This document shows, in pieces, positions 5,813 through 14,378 of a DNA stretch of 19,380 nt. How positions within the stretch are numbered: the first letter of the stretch is position 1; every line of letters starts with the position of its first letter. The notes below the pieces were generated by a model that saw only the letters and a list, made by a program, of their open reading frames with translations, was not told where the DNA came from and ran no database searches. The stretch is from NCBI GenBank assembly GCA_903888395.1, contig CAISTO010000102.1, positions 1 through 19,380 on the forward strand, read 5' to 3'. The DNA is from an uncultured Bacteroidota bacterium (GTDB lineage Bacteria > Bacteroidota > Bacteroidia > UKL13-3). The translations under genes were made by a program, and so were the position numbers.

Positions 5813-7090
5813 TTACAAACCAAATTTTCCTCTTAATTTTTCTACTTCTGCTACACGAGCAATTGATACAGCATAAGCCGCAATTCTCATTGGAATATTA
5901 TATTTCAATGATGCTGCATAAACACCTTCAAAAGCTGTTTTCATTACTCTATCAGCTCTACGATATACGCGTTCTTCTGTCCAGTAATATCCTAAACGGT
6001 TTTGAACCCATTCAAAATAACTTACGGTAACACCACCGGCATTTGCCAAAATATCAGGAACAACCATGATACCTTTTTCATTTAAAATATGATCTGCACT
6101 TGCACTTGTAGGGCCGTTAGCACCTTCCACTATAATTTTAGCTTTAATTCTAGAAGCGTTTTCTTCTGTAATTTGATCTTCCATTGCAGCAGGTACCAAA
6201 ACAGTTACGTCTAATTCTAACAATTCAGCATTGGTGATTTTACCTAATTTATAACCTTCTAAAGTTCCATTATTGCTATCGCGATAAGCAATTGCTTCTT
6301 CTACATTAATTCCCTCAGCGCTATAATAAGCACCACTCACATCACTAATAGCAACAATTTTTAAACCTTGTTGAGCTATTAATTTCGCACTGATTGAACC
6401 TACATTTCCAAAACCTTGAACAGCGCAAGTAGCACCTATTGGGCTAATACCTAATTTACCTAAAGCTGCTCTGGTTGAAACCATTACACCTCTGCCTGTA
6501 GCTTCTACACGGCCTAAAGAACCGCCTAAAACAATTGGTTTTCCGGTAACAACAGCTGGTGAAGAACGGCCTACTAATTTTGAATATTCGTCCATGATCC
6601 AAGCCATTTCTTGCGGACCAGTTCCCATATCAGGTGCTGGAATATCTTTATCAGGACCAAATACATCAACCATCATATCAGTATAAGAACGAGTTAATCT
6701 TTCTAACTCACCTTTACTCATACTTTTCGGATCGCATTTAATACCACCTTTTCCACCACCATAGGGAATTCCTACAACCGCACATTTCCATGTCATCCAA
6801 GCTGCTAAAGCTTTTACTTCATCTAAATGTACATCCATGCTGTAACGAATTCCACCTTTACTTGGACCTAAGTTTGCGTTGTGAACTACTCTAAAACCTT
6901 CAAATACTTTCACTTTACCGTCATCCATTGTAACAGGAATATTTACAATTACTGTTTTTTGTGGGGCAATTAATACGTTGTAATCACTTTCGTCAAGTCC
7001 AATAATTTTGGCTGCTTGATCAAATCTTTGTTTCATAGACTCAAATGGGTTTTCTGAGCCATGTTTAATCACGTTATCTCTTTGTGACAT
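5813..7090 (-). CDS. gdhA: Glutamate dehydrogenase, Glu/Leu/Phe/Val dehydrogenase family
   Basis: Predicted to interconvert glutamate with 2-oxoglutarate and ammonia using NAD(P)H, linking nitrogen and central carbon metabolism in the cytosol. The 425-residue protein matches family length. The active-site motif VGIPYGGGKGGIKCDP contains the catalytic lysine K114; GPSKGGIRY (75-83) is the substrate-binding lead-in; PAPDMGT holds the second catalytic Asp; AVQGFGNVG in the C-terminal half is the dinucleotide-binding loop. A longer frame reaches 7141, but its extra residues are AT-driven and a -7 promoter box at 7129-7136 lies within it, so ATG 7090 is used. Substrate within the family (glutamate versus branched amino acids) and cofactor (NAD or NADP) are not certain from sequence. 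It shares a terminator with the upstream toxin gene. Confidence 0.9.
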   Translation of the reverse strand: MSQRDNVIKHGSENPFESMKQRFDQAAKIIGLDESDYNVLIAPQKTVIVNIPVTMDDGKVKVFEGFRVVHNANLGPSKGGIRYSMDVHLDEVKALAAWMTWKCAVVGIPYGGGKGGIKCDPKSMSKGELERLTRSYTDMMVDVFGPDKDIPAPDMGTGPQEMAWIMDEYSKLVGRSSPAVVTGKPIVLGGSLGRVEATGRGVMVSTRAALGKLGISPIGATCAVQGFGNVGSISAKLIAQQGLKIVAISDVSGAYYSAEGINVEEAIAYRDSNNGTLEGYKLGKITNAELLELDVTVLVPAAMEDQITEENASRIKAKIIVEGANGPTSASADHILNEKGIMVVPDILANAGGVTVSYFEWVQNRLGYYWTEERVYRRADRVMKTAFEGVYAASLKYNIPMRIAAYAVSIARVAEVEKLRGKFGL

Positions 7091-7128
7091 GTTTTTTTTG
7101 TTTTTAAATTTTAAAAATAATAGTTCGA

Positions 7129-7136
7129 CAAACCTA
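7129..7136 (-). promoter_or_regulatory. Candidate -7 promoter element of gdhA
   Basis: The minus strand reads TAGGTTTG, fitting TAnnTTTG, about 38 bases before the chosen ATG at 7090. No convincing -33 TTTG is seen 19-21 bases upstream. Its position supports the shorter protein start. Confidence 0.45.
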
Positions 7137-7257
7137 AACATTTTTAATAAAAATGCTAATAAATATGATTCACTTATCCACTTGATTGATGTTAGTTGTT
7201 ATACTTTAGTTAATGCGCTGAAGCCCAAAATATACAAGTTGTTTGGGGTTATAATAA

Positions 7258-8226
7258 TTATGATATTCTGCTCATTAATTCTTGCGCAGTATGTGTAATA
7301 ATCACTTTTTTTGACTCCTCTATATTCACTTTGGATAAGTGTTCATAAGCTAATTTTAAGTATATTTCTTTTTTGCCTTCTGCAAATTCTTGTATTTTAT
7401 ACTTGTTATAAAGTGATAAAATTACTATTATTTTTTCATTATCATTTTGGTTTTTCATTGCTTTTTCAAGCAATAATTGATCATCTTTATGAACCGAATC
7501 AATTAATTCTATTAATAACAATGTTTTTTTATTAGCAATTATATCACCGCCAACTTGCTTACCAGTAATACTTCCATCACCAAAACTATCTAATATATCA
7601 TCTTGAATTTGAAATGCTAAACCTATATTTATTCCAAAGTCGTATAAATGCTTTGCATCTTCCTTATTTGCACCACCAATGATTGCACCTATTTTAAGCG
7701 AACAACCTAATAAAACTGCAGTTTTTAGCTTTATCATTTCTAAATATTCTTCATGAGAAACACTTTTTTGGGTTTCAAAATTCATGTCTATTTGCTGACC
7801 TTCACACACTTCAACTGCTGTATTATTAAACACATCCAATAGTTCTCTGATATCAATATCATTGGTTTTGCAAAGCAATTGCGTAGCTTTTATCATCATT
7901 AAATCGCCACTTAAAATGGCAATTGGCATGTTCCATTTTTTATAAACAGTTTCCTTTCCCCTGCGCAAAGGAGCATTGTCCATGATGTCATCATGAACCA
8001 ACGAAAAGTTATGAAATAACTCAATGGAATGGGCAGCATGCAAAGCTTTTTCAACATTTTCCTCAAATAAATTACAAGCCATGAGCGATAAAATTGGCCT
8101 TAATCGCTTGCCTCCCAATTGCATCATATAGCTGATTGGCTCATATAATTCTTTTGGGTTTTTACCATATTCAGCCTCATTGATATGGCTGGTAAATAAT
8201 TCAAATAGTTGCTGGTATGTTTTCAT
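7258..8226 (-). CDS. Short-chain polyprenyl diphosphate synthase (farnesyl/geranylgeranyl type)
   Basis: Predicted to condense isopentenyl diphosphate onto allylic diphosphates, supplying prenyl precursors for menaquinone, undecaprenyl carriers or carotenoids. The 322-residue all-helical protein has GGKRLRP (38-44), the first aspartate-rich motif DDIMD (79-83) followed by RRG, the paired KxA region (IKLKTAVLL, about 165-173) and the second motif FQIQDDILD (205-213). The first motif lacks the two-residue insertion of typical bacterial farnesyl diphosphate synthases, and the residues at -5 and -4 are F74 and S75. That pattern is nearer to geranylgeranyl-type enzymes, so chain length is left open and no symbol is given. 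Start ATG 8226 is the family start. It is followed by gdhA after 167 bases; divergent from the SNF2 gene. Confidence 0.88.
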   Translation of the reverse strand: MKTYQQLFELFTSHINEAEYGKNPKELYEPISYMMQLGGKRLRPILSLMACNLFEENVEKALHAAHSIELFHNFSLVHDDIMDNAPLRRGKETVYKKWNMPIAILSGDLMMIKATQLLCKTNDIDIRELLDVFNNTAVEVCEGQQIDMNFETQKSVSHEEYLEMIKLKTAVLLGCSLKIGAIIGGANKEDAKHLYDFGINIGLAFQIQDDILDSFGDGSITGKQVGGDIIANKKTLLLIELIDSVHKDDQLLLEKAMKNQNDNEKIIVILSLYNKYKIQEFAEGKKEIYLKLAYEHLSKVNIEESKKVIITHTAQELMSRIS

Positions 8227-8429
8227 TTTAAGGTTTCAAACTTATGTTTTTTTTGTTTAAAAATAATTAGAAAGTCAAATATGATTGTCATTATTTTTAA
8301 AAAAAAATATTTTCAAATTAAACATTTAATTGTTTTAAAAAGATTCAAAAAAACTTTATAAAACCTCATCAATAAATTGGCATTTTCTTTAAAAATACTT
8401 ACCTTTACCCCCTTTAATCAAACCAATAA
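8227..8429. other. AT-rich divergent promoter region
   Basis: This 203-base gap between two divergent genes holds no gene. A minus-strand TAAGTTTG (8237-8244) fits the -7 consensus for the prenyl synthase but would leave a leader of only about six bases. For the SNF2 gene, TTG at 8377-8379 and TACCTTTA at 8400-8407 (one mismatch to TAnnTTTG) are spaced by 20 bases. Confidence 0.4.
8377..8407 (+). promoter_or_regulatory. Candidate promoter of the SNF2-family gene
   Basis: TTG (8377-8379), 20-base spacer and TACCTTTA (8400-8407) approximate the Bacteroidota promoter. Predicted transcription start near 8413 leaves a short leader before the TTG start codon at 8430, which is consistent with that start being used. 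Confidence 0.4.
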
Positions 8430-11400
8430 TTGATTGTAGTTAATACACAACCATTCGCTTTAGTTTATACACTTGTAAACCATTCTTACTTAGGCTTTAT
8501 ATTAGAACCTCATATAGTTCAAATAAATAGCTTGGGAAAATACTCGCTTACCCATCAACGAATTTTTACCAAAACCGCTGATTATTTTTCAAAATGCATT
8601 CAAGAAAAAGATTATGAAATTATTGCTTTATTAGATGAATTAGATGACGATTATTTATTTAAAAAATTCCATACCGACACCAAAAAGAAAATACGAACAG
8701 CAGAATTCATTAGTAAAATAAAAGAATCGGTTTATGAAGAAAAAGTAAAGACTTTTGTAGAAGAGCGAATGATAAAAGCGCTTAATTTATTGAAAGGACA
8801 GGCTATTTATAAAACTGGAAACGACAATAATCCAACCTCTATGAAAATTAATGTTTCCAATGAAAAAGCTTCGGTTTTGTTTCATTTTAAACGTGATGCA
8901 GAGGGTACAAGGTATTTTCCAACCATTAAATTCAAAGGTGTTCGTGTAGAATTTATGTTCAAAAATGCGGATATCATTTCTTATAATCCTGCTTGGATGC
9001 TTTTAGGAAATGATTTATTTGATTTTGAGAAGGACGTAGATGGAAAAAAATTGTTTCCGTTTTTAAATAAGCGATTCATACAAATCAATAAATCATCGGA
9101 AGACACGTATTTTAATAAATTTGTTTATCAACTTATTGAAAAGTACAATGTTTTTGCGGAAGGCTTTGCAATAAATACTAAACAATCTGAGGGCAAAGCA
9201 ATATTAACTATGCAGCAGGTTATTGGTAACGATATTGCTTTAAAACTCTCCTTTAATTACGATGGCGCATCGTTTGATTACGGCACGCTAAACAAAATAT
9301 CGGTGGTAGTAAAAAAAGAAAATGATAATTATACTTTTACTAGAACGAAAAGAGATTTAGTATTTGAAGCCGAAAAGTTTTTGGCTATAAATAAATTAGG
9401 TTTAAAGCAATTCAATGGCCCATATTTTACTTTAAAAAACCAAAAATCAAAGCTCAACACAAACCATATTTCATTGAGTGATGAGGGTACCAATAAGTTT
9501 GATTTTTTAGAGTGGCTCAATGAACATCATGCCGATTTAAAAAAAACAGGCATTGAAATAAAACAAGACAAAAATGATTATTTTATTGGCGCTCGCGAAA
9601 TGAAATTGGAAATTAATGAGCAAAAAGATTGGTTCGATATTCAAGCTGTTGTTCATTTTGGTGAGTTTAAAATTCCTTTTATTGCTTTGCGCAATTATTT
9701 ATTGAAAGGAATTAGAGAATTTATATTGCCCAATGGCATGATTGCTATTATTCCATTAGAATGGTTTGGCGATTTAAGTGGATTGCTAGAATTTAGCACC
9801 AATGAGGATGAAATAAAAATTGAAAAACAACATATAGGTTTACTTGATGAAATAGTAAATAATGGTGGTAAATACTTGCGATTAAGTGATAAAATTGAAC
9901 GACTTAAAAATTACGGACAAGTAAAAGAGGCGCCAATTCCGTTGAACTTTAATGGAACACTTCGCCCATATCAGCAAGCTGGATTTGATTGGTTTTATTT
10001 TTTAAAAGAAAATCAGTTTGGCGGCTGCCTAGCCGATGACATGGGATTAGGGAAAACCATTCAAACATTGGCATTAATTCAAAAGGAACGCGAATTATTT
10101 CAAGCATATGAATTGCAAAGCAAAGTAGAAAAAGCACCTTTAAAAGTATTTGAAACCAATACCAATCCATTGGTTAAAAGCACTATTATAACTGATGCTG
10201 CAGGTCAAATTGATTTGTTTAAAAGTGGTTTTATTCAAGAAATATTGCCTAGCGTTTCCACAGAAAAAATTGTTCAAAATACTGGATTGATAGAAAATAG
10301 TTTGAATCAAAATTTTATTCGAACTAGTTTAATCATTGTTCCAAACTCTTTGGTTTTTAATTGGCAAAACGAAGCTAAAAAGTTTACGCCAAACCTTAAA
10401 GTACTTATTTATACAGGGACTCAACGCATAAAAAACACTAAATATTTTAATAATTACGACTTAATAATCACCACTTATGGCACTGCCAGGGTTGATATTG
10501 ATATTTTAAAACAACACCAATTTAATTATATCATTTTAGACGAAAGTCAGTCTATAAAAAATGCAGGTTCACAATCGTCAAAAGCAGTAAGACTGCTGCG
10601 TTCAAATTATAAATTAGTATTAACAGGAACGCCAATTGAAAACGGTGTGCAGGAACTTTGGAGTCAATTATCGTTTGTAAATCCTGGACTTTTAGGCAAT
10701 TTAAATTCATTCAATGAACGTTTTGTAACGCCTATAGAAAAAGGGAAAGATGAGTTTAAAATGCAGCAATTAAAAGCCATTATTAAACCATTTGTTTTAC
10801 GCAGAACCAAAGATCAAGTGGCAAAAGATTTACCCGAAAAAACCGAGCAAATTATTTATTGCCAAATGACCGATGAACAAGCCGAAGCTTATGAAACCAC
10901 TAAATCATATTACAGAAATGAGATTTTAAAATCGGTGTCAGAAATCGGTGTCAGTCGCTCGCACTTCACGTTATTAAAGGGATTAACAAGATTGCGCCAA
11001 ATAGCAAATCACCCAATTTTGGCCAATAAAGATTATGAATTTGGTAGTGGGAAATTTGATGAAGTTATAGCCAGAGCAAACACAGCAAAAGCCGAAGGAC
11101 ATAAAGTTTTGATGTTTTCGCAGTTTGTAAAACAGTTAGATATTTACCGAAATAATTTTGATTTAAACAAACATCCTTATAGTTATTTGGATGGCAGCAT
11201 GACAAATATAGAAAGACAAAATGCTGTTACTAATTTTCAAACAAAAGAAGATTTACCTTTCTTTTTGATTTCACTAAAAGCAGGTGGATTGGGATTAAAC
11301 TTAACCAATGCCGACTATGTGTTTCTAATCGATCCGTGGTGGAATCCAGCCATTGAGCGCCAAGCGGTAGATAGAACGCACAGAATTGGTCAAACGAAAT

Positions 11401-11558
11401 CGGTTTTTATATATAAATTTATTACTAAAGACACTGTAGAAGAAAAAATTATTGCCCTTCAAAACAAAAAGAAATTGTTGGCCGATAATATTATTACTAC
11501 CGAAGAAAGTTTTATCAAAACGATAAATGTTGATGAAATAATTGACTTGTTGAGTTAG
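8430..11558 (+). CDS. SNF2/SWI2-family ATP-dependent helicase-like protein
   Basis: A 1042-residue DNA translocase of the Snf2 superfamily, of the kind found as single genes in many Bacteroidota; its cellular role is not established. Residues 1 to about 500 are a long N-terminal region without membrane segments. The motor follows: motif I LADDMGLGKT with Walker lysine K542, motif II written DESQ (704-707) instead of the usual DEAH/DEAQ, motif III LTGTPIEN, and the second RecA lobe with LFMFSQF-like, SLKAGGLGLNL and motif VI RTHRIGQ (982-988). About 90 residues of low conservation are inserted between motifs I and Ia. The start is TTG 8430: TAA occupies 8427-8429, so no upstream extension is possible, and the first in-frame ATG falls far inside conserved sequence. 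ATT 8433 is an unlikely alternative. The motor looks intact. Confidence 0.9.
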   Translation: MIVVNTQPFALVYTLVNHSYLGFILEPHIVQINSLGKYSLTHQRIFTKTADYFSKCIQEKDYEIIALLDELDDDYLFKKFHTDTKKKIRTAEFISKIKESVYEEKVKTFVEERMIKALNLLKGQAIYKTGNDNNPTSMKINVSNEKASVLFHFKRDAEGTRYFPTIKFKGVRVEFMFKNADIISYNPAWMLLGNDLFDFEKDVDGKKLFPFLNKRFIQINKSSEDTYFNKFVYQLIEKYNVFAEGFAINTKQSEGKAILTMQQVIGNDIALKLSFNYDGASFDYGTLNKISVVVKKENDNYTFTRTKRDLVFEAEKFLAINKLGLKQFNGPYFTLKNQKSKLNTNHISLSDEGTNKFDFLEWLNEHHADLKKTGIEIKQDKNDYFIGAREMKLEINEQKDWFDIQAVVHFGEFKIPFIALRNYLLKGIREFILPNGMIAIIPLEWFGDLSGLLEFSTNEDEIKIEKQHIGLLDEIVNNGGKYLRLSDKIERLKNYGQVKEAPIPLNFNGTLRPYQQAGFDWFYFLKENQFGGCLADDMGLGKTIQTLALIQKERELFQAYELQSKVEKAPLKVFETNTNPLVKSTIITDAAGQIDLFKSGFIQEILPSVSTEKIVQNTGLIENSLNQNFIRTSLIIVPNSLVFNWQNEAKKFTPNLKVLIYTGTQRIKNTKYFNNYDLIITTYGTARVDIDILKQHQFNYIILDESQSIKNAGSQSSKAVRLLRSNYKLVLTGTPIENGVQELWSQLSFVNPGLLGNLNSFNERFVTPIEKGKDEFKMQQLKAIIKPFVLRRTKDQVAKDLPEKTEQIIYCQMTDEQAEAYETTKSYYRNEILKSVSEIGVSRSHFTLLKGLTRLRQIANHPILANKDYEFGSGKFDEVIARANTAKAEGHKVLMFSQFVKQLDIYRNNFDLNKHPYSYLDGSMTNIERQNAVTNFQTKEDLPFFLISLKAGGLGLNLTNADYVFLIDPWWNPAIERQAVDRTHRIGQTKSVFIYKFITKDTVEEKIIALQNKKKLLADNIITTEESFIKTINVDEIIDLLS

Positions 11559-11564
11559 TGGATT

Positions 11565-11585
11565 AGTTGACAGTTGATAGTTGAT
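11565..11585 (+). repeat. Three tandem heptamers behind the SNF2 gene
   Basis: AGTTGAC, AGTTGAT and AGTTGAT follow directly on one another seven bases after the SNF2 stop codon, and the run ends AGG. Short AGTTGAT/ATCAACT arrays of this type are familiar to me from Bacteroidota intergenic DNA, but I cannot check that here. No hairpin terminator is seen in this convergent gap (11559-11618). Confidence 0.5.
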
Positions 11586-11618
11586 AGGTTTAAAAAAAAT
11601 CATTCAACATTCAAAATT

Positions 11619-12653
11619 CTAGTAACCTCTACTATTTAATTCATGCTGATACCTTCTCGCATTTACTTGATGTTGGGCAAAAGTTTGAGCAAAATTATGG
11701 TAGCCGCTGAAGTCTTCTTTGGCACAAAAATACAAATAATTATTTGTTGGCGCATTTAGTACAGCATCAATAGCAGTGGGCGATGCCAAGCAGATTGGTC
11801 CTGGAGGTAATCCAATATTTATGTAGGTATTGTAGGGCGATTGCAAAGCAGTATGAATACTTAAAACACGCTTTATACTGGTATCATTTAACGCAAAAAG
11901 AACAGTAGGATCAGCTTGTAATGGCATTCCAATTTTCATTCGGTTCATGTAAGTTCTTGCTACAATTGGCATTTCATCGGATTGATTGGTTTCACTCATT
12001 ACAATAGAGGCCAAAATAGTTATTTCTTGAGGCGTCATTTTCAATAAAATACTTTTGGTAGTTCGGCTACTATTCCAAAATGTATTGTATTCTTTTTGCA
12101 TACGTTCAAGTAATTTTTTACCCGAAATATTCCAATAAACATTGTACGTATTTGGTACAAATAAGCTAATAATATTATTTTCATCCATTTTAGCAGTGCT
12201 TAAAGTTAAACTATCATTCATTAAATTAATTAACTCTACGCTATCCAGCTCCAATTGATTAGAAAGAGCTAAAGCTAAATTTTCTTTTCGTCTTGCATAT
12301 TTAATAACTAAATTTAAAGGTTCCTGCCTGCCCGATTTCAGAAGTTTAATTAAAGCAAGATTGCTCATTCCTTCAGAAATTTTATACCTGCCAGCTTTCA
12401 GGTTATCGGTTAAGTTAATCAGTTTTGCAATTCTTTCAAACGATTGTACATTTTTTAAAATATTATCATTTTGTAAATTAAAAAGTAGTCGGTCTAAACT
12501 TTTATTCGATTTTATGTAAATATATATTGTTTTTTTTGAGTTACTATTTACATTGTTTATAAATAAATCGGCAGCAATTTTATATACTGCCAAAAGCAGT
12601 AAAAGTCCTATAATTATACTTACATAACGCCAACTTATGGTTTGATTTTTCAT
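11619..12653 (-). CDS. mltG: Endolytic peptidoglycan transglycosylase MltG (YceG-like)
   Basis: Predicted to cleave glycan strands of nascent peptidoglycan near the inner membrane, setting strand length. The 344-residue protein has a short cytoplasmic tail, one membrane helix (about 10-28), a LysM-like subdomain (about 43-110) and the YceG catalytic domain with ILASIVMSETNQSDEMP (213-229) and VARTYMNRMKIGMPLQADPT (231-250). E221 in the SET triplet aligns by memory with the catalytic Glu of the family; the nearby Glu commonly seen two residues earlier is Met here (M219). PPGPICLASPTAIDAVL near the C-terminus is the other conserved block. The longest frame begins at 12677, but ATG 12653 gives the usual short cytoplasmic tail. 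It converges on the SNF2 gene and diverges from the CpcT-like gene. Confidence 0.9.
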   Translation of the reverse strand: MKNQTISWRYVSIIIGLLLLLAVYKIAADLFINNVNSNSKKTIYIYIKSNKSLDRLLFNLQNDNILKNVQSFERIAKLINLTDNLKAGRYKISEGMSNLALIKLLKSGRQEPLNLVIKYARRKENLALALSNQLELDSVELINLMNDSLTLSTAKMDENNIISLFVPNTYNVYWNISGKKLLERMQKEYNTFWNSSRTTKSILLKMTPQEITILASIVMSETNQSDEMPIVARTYMNRMKIGMPLQADPTVLFALNDTSIKRVLSIHTALQSPYNTYINIGLPPGPICLASPTAIDAVLNAPTNNYLYFCAKEDFSGYHNFAQTFAQHQVNARRYQHELNSRGY

Positions 12654-12747
12654 TAATTTTATGAAATTGAATGGCACAATAAAAACATTTGATTTGAATT
12701 TATCAATTCAATAAGGTTATTTGCCGAAATATTTTCAATTTTTAACC

Positions 12748-13368
12748 ATGAAATTCAAAAAAACAATACTCATAATATCTTTGTTCGCTGCTTTTTCCCA
12801 TTGCAAAGCACAAAATAAAATAAGCAAATATGATTTAAAAGAATTGTGCAAAAATTTGTCGGGAAATTATTCTAATGCATTACAAGCAAAAAACGACAAA
12901 ATGTTTAATAAAAAGTCACTTACAATTACTCCTATTTGGCAAAATAAAAAAAATGAACTTTGGTTTTTGGAAGAACTAGCAAATTTTGAAAATATCAATA
13001 AAAACAATAATAAGATTGTATTTAGAATTTTTAAAATGAACGATTCAGTAGTTGTAAAACAAATATATACAATCAAAAAATCAACTGTATTAAGTCAATA
13101 CACAACTACTGATAATTATATTCAAAACTTAACAAGTAAAAATATAATTTTGAGGCCGGGTTGTGCTTTATTTTTTAATAAAAAAAATGAAATTTATTAT
13201 GGTAGAACACATGATACAGATTGTCCAAGTTCTATAAATGGAGCAAAGTTTGAAAGCAGGAATGAAACAATTTCGCCAAATGCTATTTTTATATTAAACC
13301 AAGGATTTGACAGCAATGGCAAACAAGTTTGGGGCAATACAAAAGGTGAATTTAAATTTTTTAAATAA
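12748..13368 (+). CDS. Exported CpcT/CpeT-like protein
   Basis: A 206-residue protein with an N-terminal signal peptide (KFKK, hydrophobic 7-17, probable cleavage A21/Q22 at CKA-QN). The mature part matches the CpcT/CpeT family, which in cyanobacteria attaches bilins to phycobiliproteins. Recognisable blocks are WFLEEL near the middle, RPGCALFFNKKNEIYYGRT, HDTDCPSSINGAKFES and the C-terminal GFDSNGKQVWGNTKGEFKFF. This organism shows no sign of phycobilisomes, so the fold (a calycin-like barrel) is probably used for another ligand or role in the periplasm or outer membrane; that is inference. A frame extension to TTG 12721 would spoil the signal peptide, so ATG 12748 is chosen. It lies 17 bases before hldD on the same strand, a likely operon. 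Confidence 0.75.
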   Translation: MKFKKTILIISLFAAFSHCKAQNKISKYDLKELCKNLSGNYSNALQAKNDKMFNKKSLTITPIWQNKKNELWFLEELANFENINKNNNKIVFRIFKMNDSVVVKQIYTIKKSTVLSQYTTTDNYIQNLTSKNIILRPGCALFFNKKNEIYYGRTHDTDCPSSINGAKFESRNETISPNAIFILNQGFDSNGKQVWGNTKGEFKFFK

Positions 13369-13385
13369 CAGAAAAACAAATATTA

Positions 13386-14354
13386 ATGATAGTAATTACA
13401 GGTGCAGAAGGATTTATAGGTTCATGTTTGGTAGCAAAATTAAACCAATTAAATTATAACGATTTGATATTGGTAGATGATTTTGATACTTGTCCAAATA
13501 GAAATTTGAACTTAGTTGAAAAAAAATATACCTCCAAAATTGAAAGAAAAAACTTTTTTAATTGGTTAGAGATAAATGCCAATCAGGTGCAGTTTGTTTT
13601 TCATATTGGCGCAAGAACTGATACAACTGAAACCGATGAAGCAATATTTAAAACGTTAAATTACGATTTCAGCATTGCACTATGGAACATTTGTGTAAAA
13701 GAAGGAATTCCTTTGGTTTATGCATCTAGCGCTGCTACTTATGGCGAAGGTGAAAACGGTTATGATGACGATGAAAGCAAATTAGATTTATTAGCACCAT
13801 TGAATCCATATGGTAAATCGAAAAACGATTTTGATAAATGGGCCGTTAAGCAAGAAAAACAACCTTATTTTTGGGCTGGCTTAAAGTTTTTCAATGTGTT
13901 TGGCCCTAATGAATATCACAAGGGAAGAATGGCATCTGTTATATTTCATTCTTTTCACCAAATTAAGGAATATGGCAATGTGAAACTTTTCAAATCGCAT
14001 AAAGCAGAATATGCAAATGGGGAACAAATGCGCGATTTTATATATGTAAAAGATTTATGTGATGTTTGTGTGTTTTTATTAGAAAATAGAAAAAAAAGTG
14101 GCATATATAATTTAGGAACTGGGCAAGCCAGAACTTGGAATGATTTGGTAAATGCAATTTTTAAAGCAATGAATTTGCCTTCAAATATTGAGTACATAGA
14201 CATACCTGAAGACATTAGAGGCAAGTATCAATATTTTACGGAAGCTAACATGGATAAGTTAAGAAACATTGGCTACAACAAAGAGTTTACAAACGTAGAA
14301 AATGCAGTAAATGACTATGTAAACAACTATTTGAATAACAATAAATTTGAGTAG
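13386..14354 (+). CDS. hldD: ADP-L-glycero-D-manno-heptose 6-epimerase
   Basis: Predicted last step of ADP-heptose synthesis, inverting C6 of ADP-D-glycero-manno-heptose for the lipopolysaccharide core. The 322-residue protein is a short-chain dehydrogenase-type epimerase: NADP-binding GAEGFIG (6-12), SSAATYGEG with a catalytic Ser/Thr, YGKSK with Y142 and K146, and NEYHKGRMASV with K179, which matches the HldD-specific lysine. QMRDFIYVKD and GIYNLGTGQARTWNDL are further family blocks. Length and all key residues are intact. It sits behind the CpcT-like gene and its stop codon lies inside a palindromic element. Together with kdnAB it indicates a Kdo- and heptose-containing inner core. Confidence 0.94.
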   Translation: MIVITGAEGFIGSCLVAKLNQLNYNDLILVDDFDTCPNRNLNLVEKKYTSKIERKNFFNWLEINANQVQFVFHIGARTDTTETDEAIFKTLNYDFSIALWNICVKEGIPLVYASSAATYGEGENGYDDDESKLDLLAPLNPYGKSKNDFDKWAVKQEKQPYFWAGLKFFNVFGPNEYHKGRMASVIFHSFHQIKEYGNVKLFKSHKAEYANGEQMRDFIYVKDLCDVCVFLLENRKKSGIYNLGTGQARTWNDLVNAIFKAMNLPSNIEYIDIPEDIRGKYQYFTEANMDKLRNIGYNKEFTNVENAVNDYVNNYLNNNKFE

Positions 14355-14378
14355 AGACGTTGCGTGCAACGTCTCTAC
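14351..14378. repeat. Perfect palindromic element overlapping the hldD stop codon
   Basis: GTAGAGACGTTGC (14351-14363) and GCAACGTCTCTAC (14366-14378) are exact inverted copies around a GT loop, a 13-bp stem with high G+C for this genome. The hldD stop TAG (14352-14354) is inside the left arm. It is followed by eight A on the plus strand, so it does not look like a classical terminator for hldD. The core AGAGACGTTGC...GCAACGTCTCT is one I recall as a dispersed repeat in Bacteroidota and cyanobacterial genomes. Confidence 0.75.

Noticed and set aside
7224..7247. CCCAAA / TTTGGG hairpin behind the prenyl synthase gene as a terminator
   Set aside because: Only six paired bases with a 12-base loop and no T-run on the minus-strand downstream side.
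10929..10954. Perfect tandem duplication of the 13-mer AAATCGGTGTCAG inside the SNF2 gene
   Set aside because: Thirteen is not a multiple of three, yet the reading frame and the surrounding family-like sequence stay intact, so a recent duplication is unlikely; probably chance or an old, compensated event.
8430..11558. SNF2 protein as part of a phage-defence system
   Set aside because: No methyltransferase, nuclease, phospholipase or other defence partner lies beside it; its neighbours are housekeeping genes and such stand-alone SNF2 genes are common in Bacteroidota.
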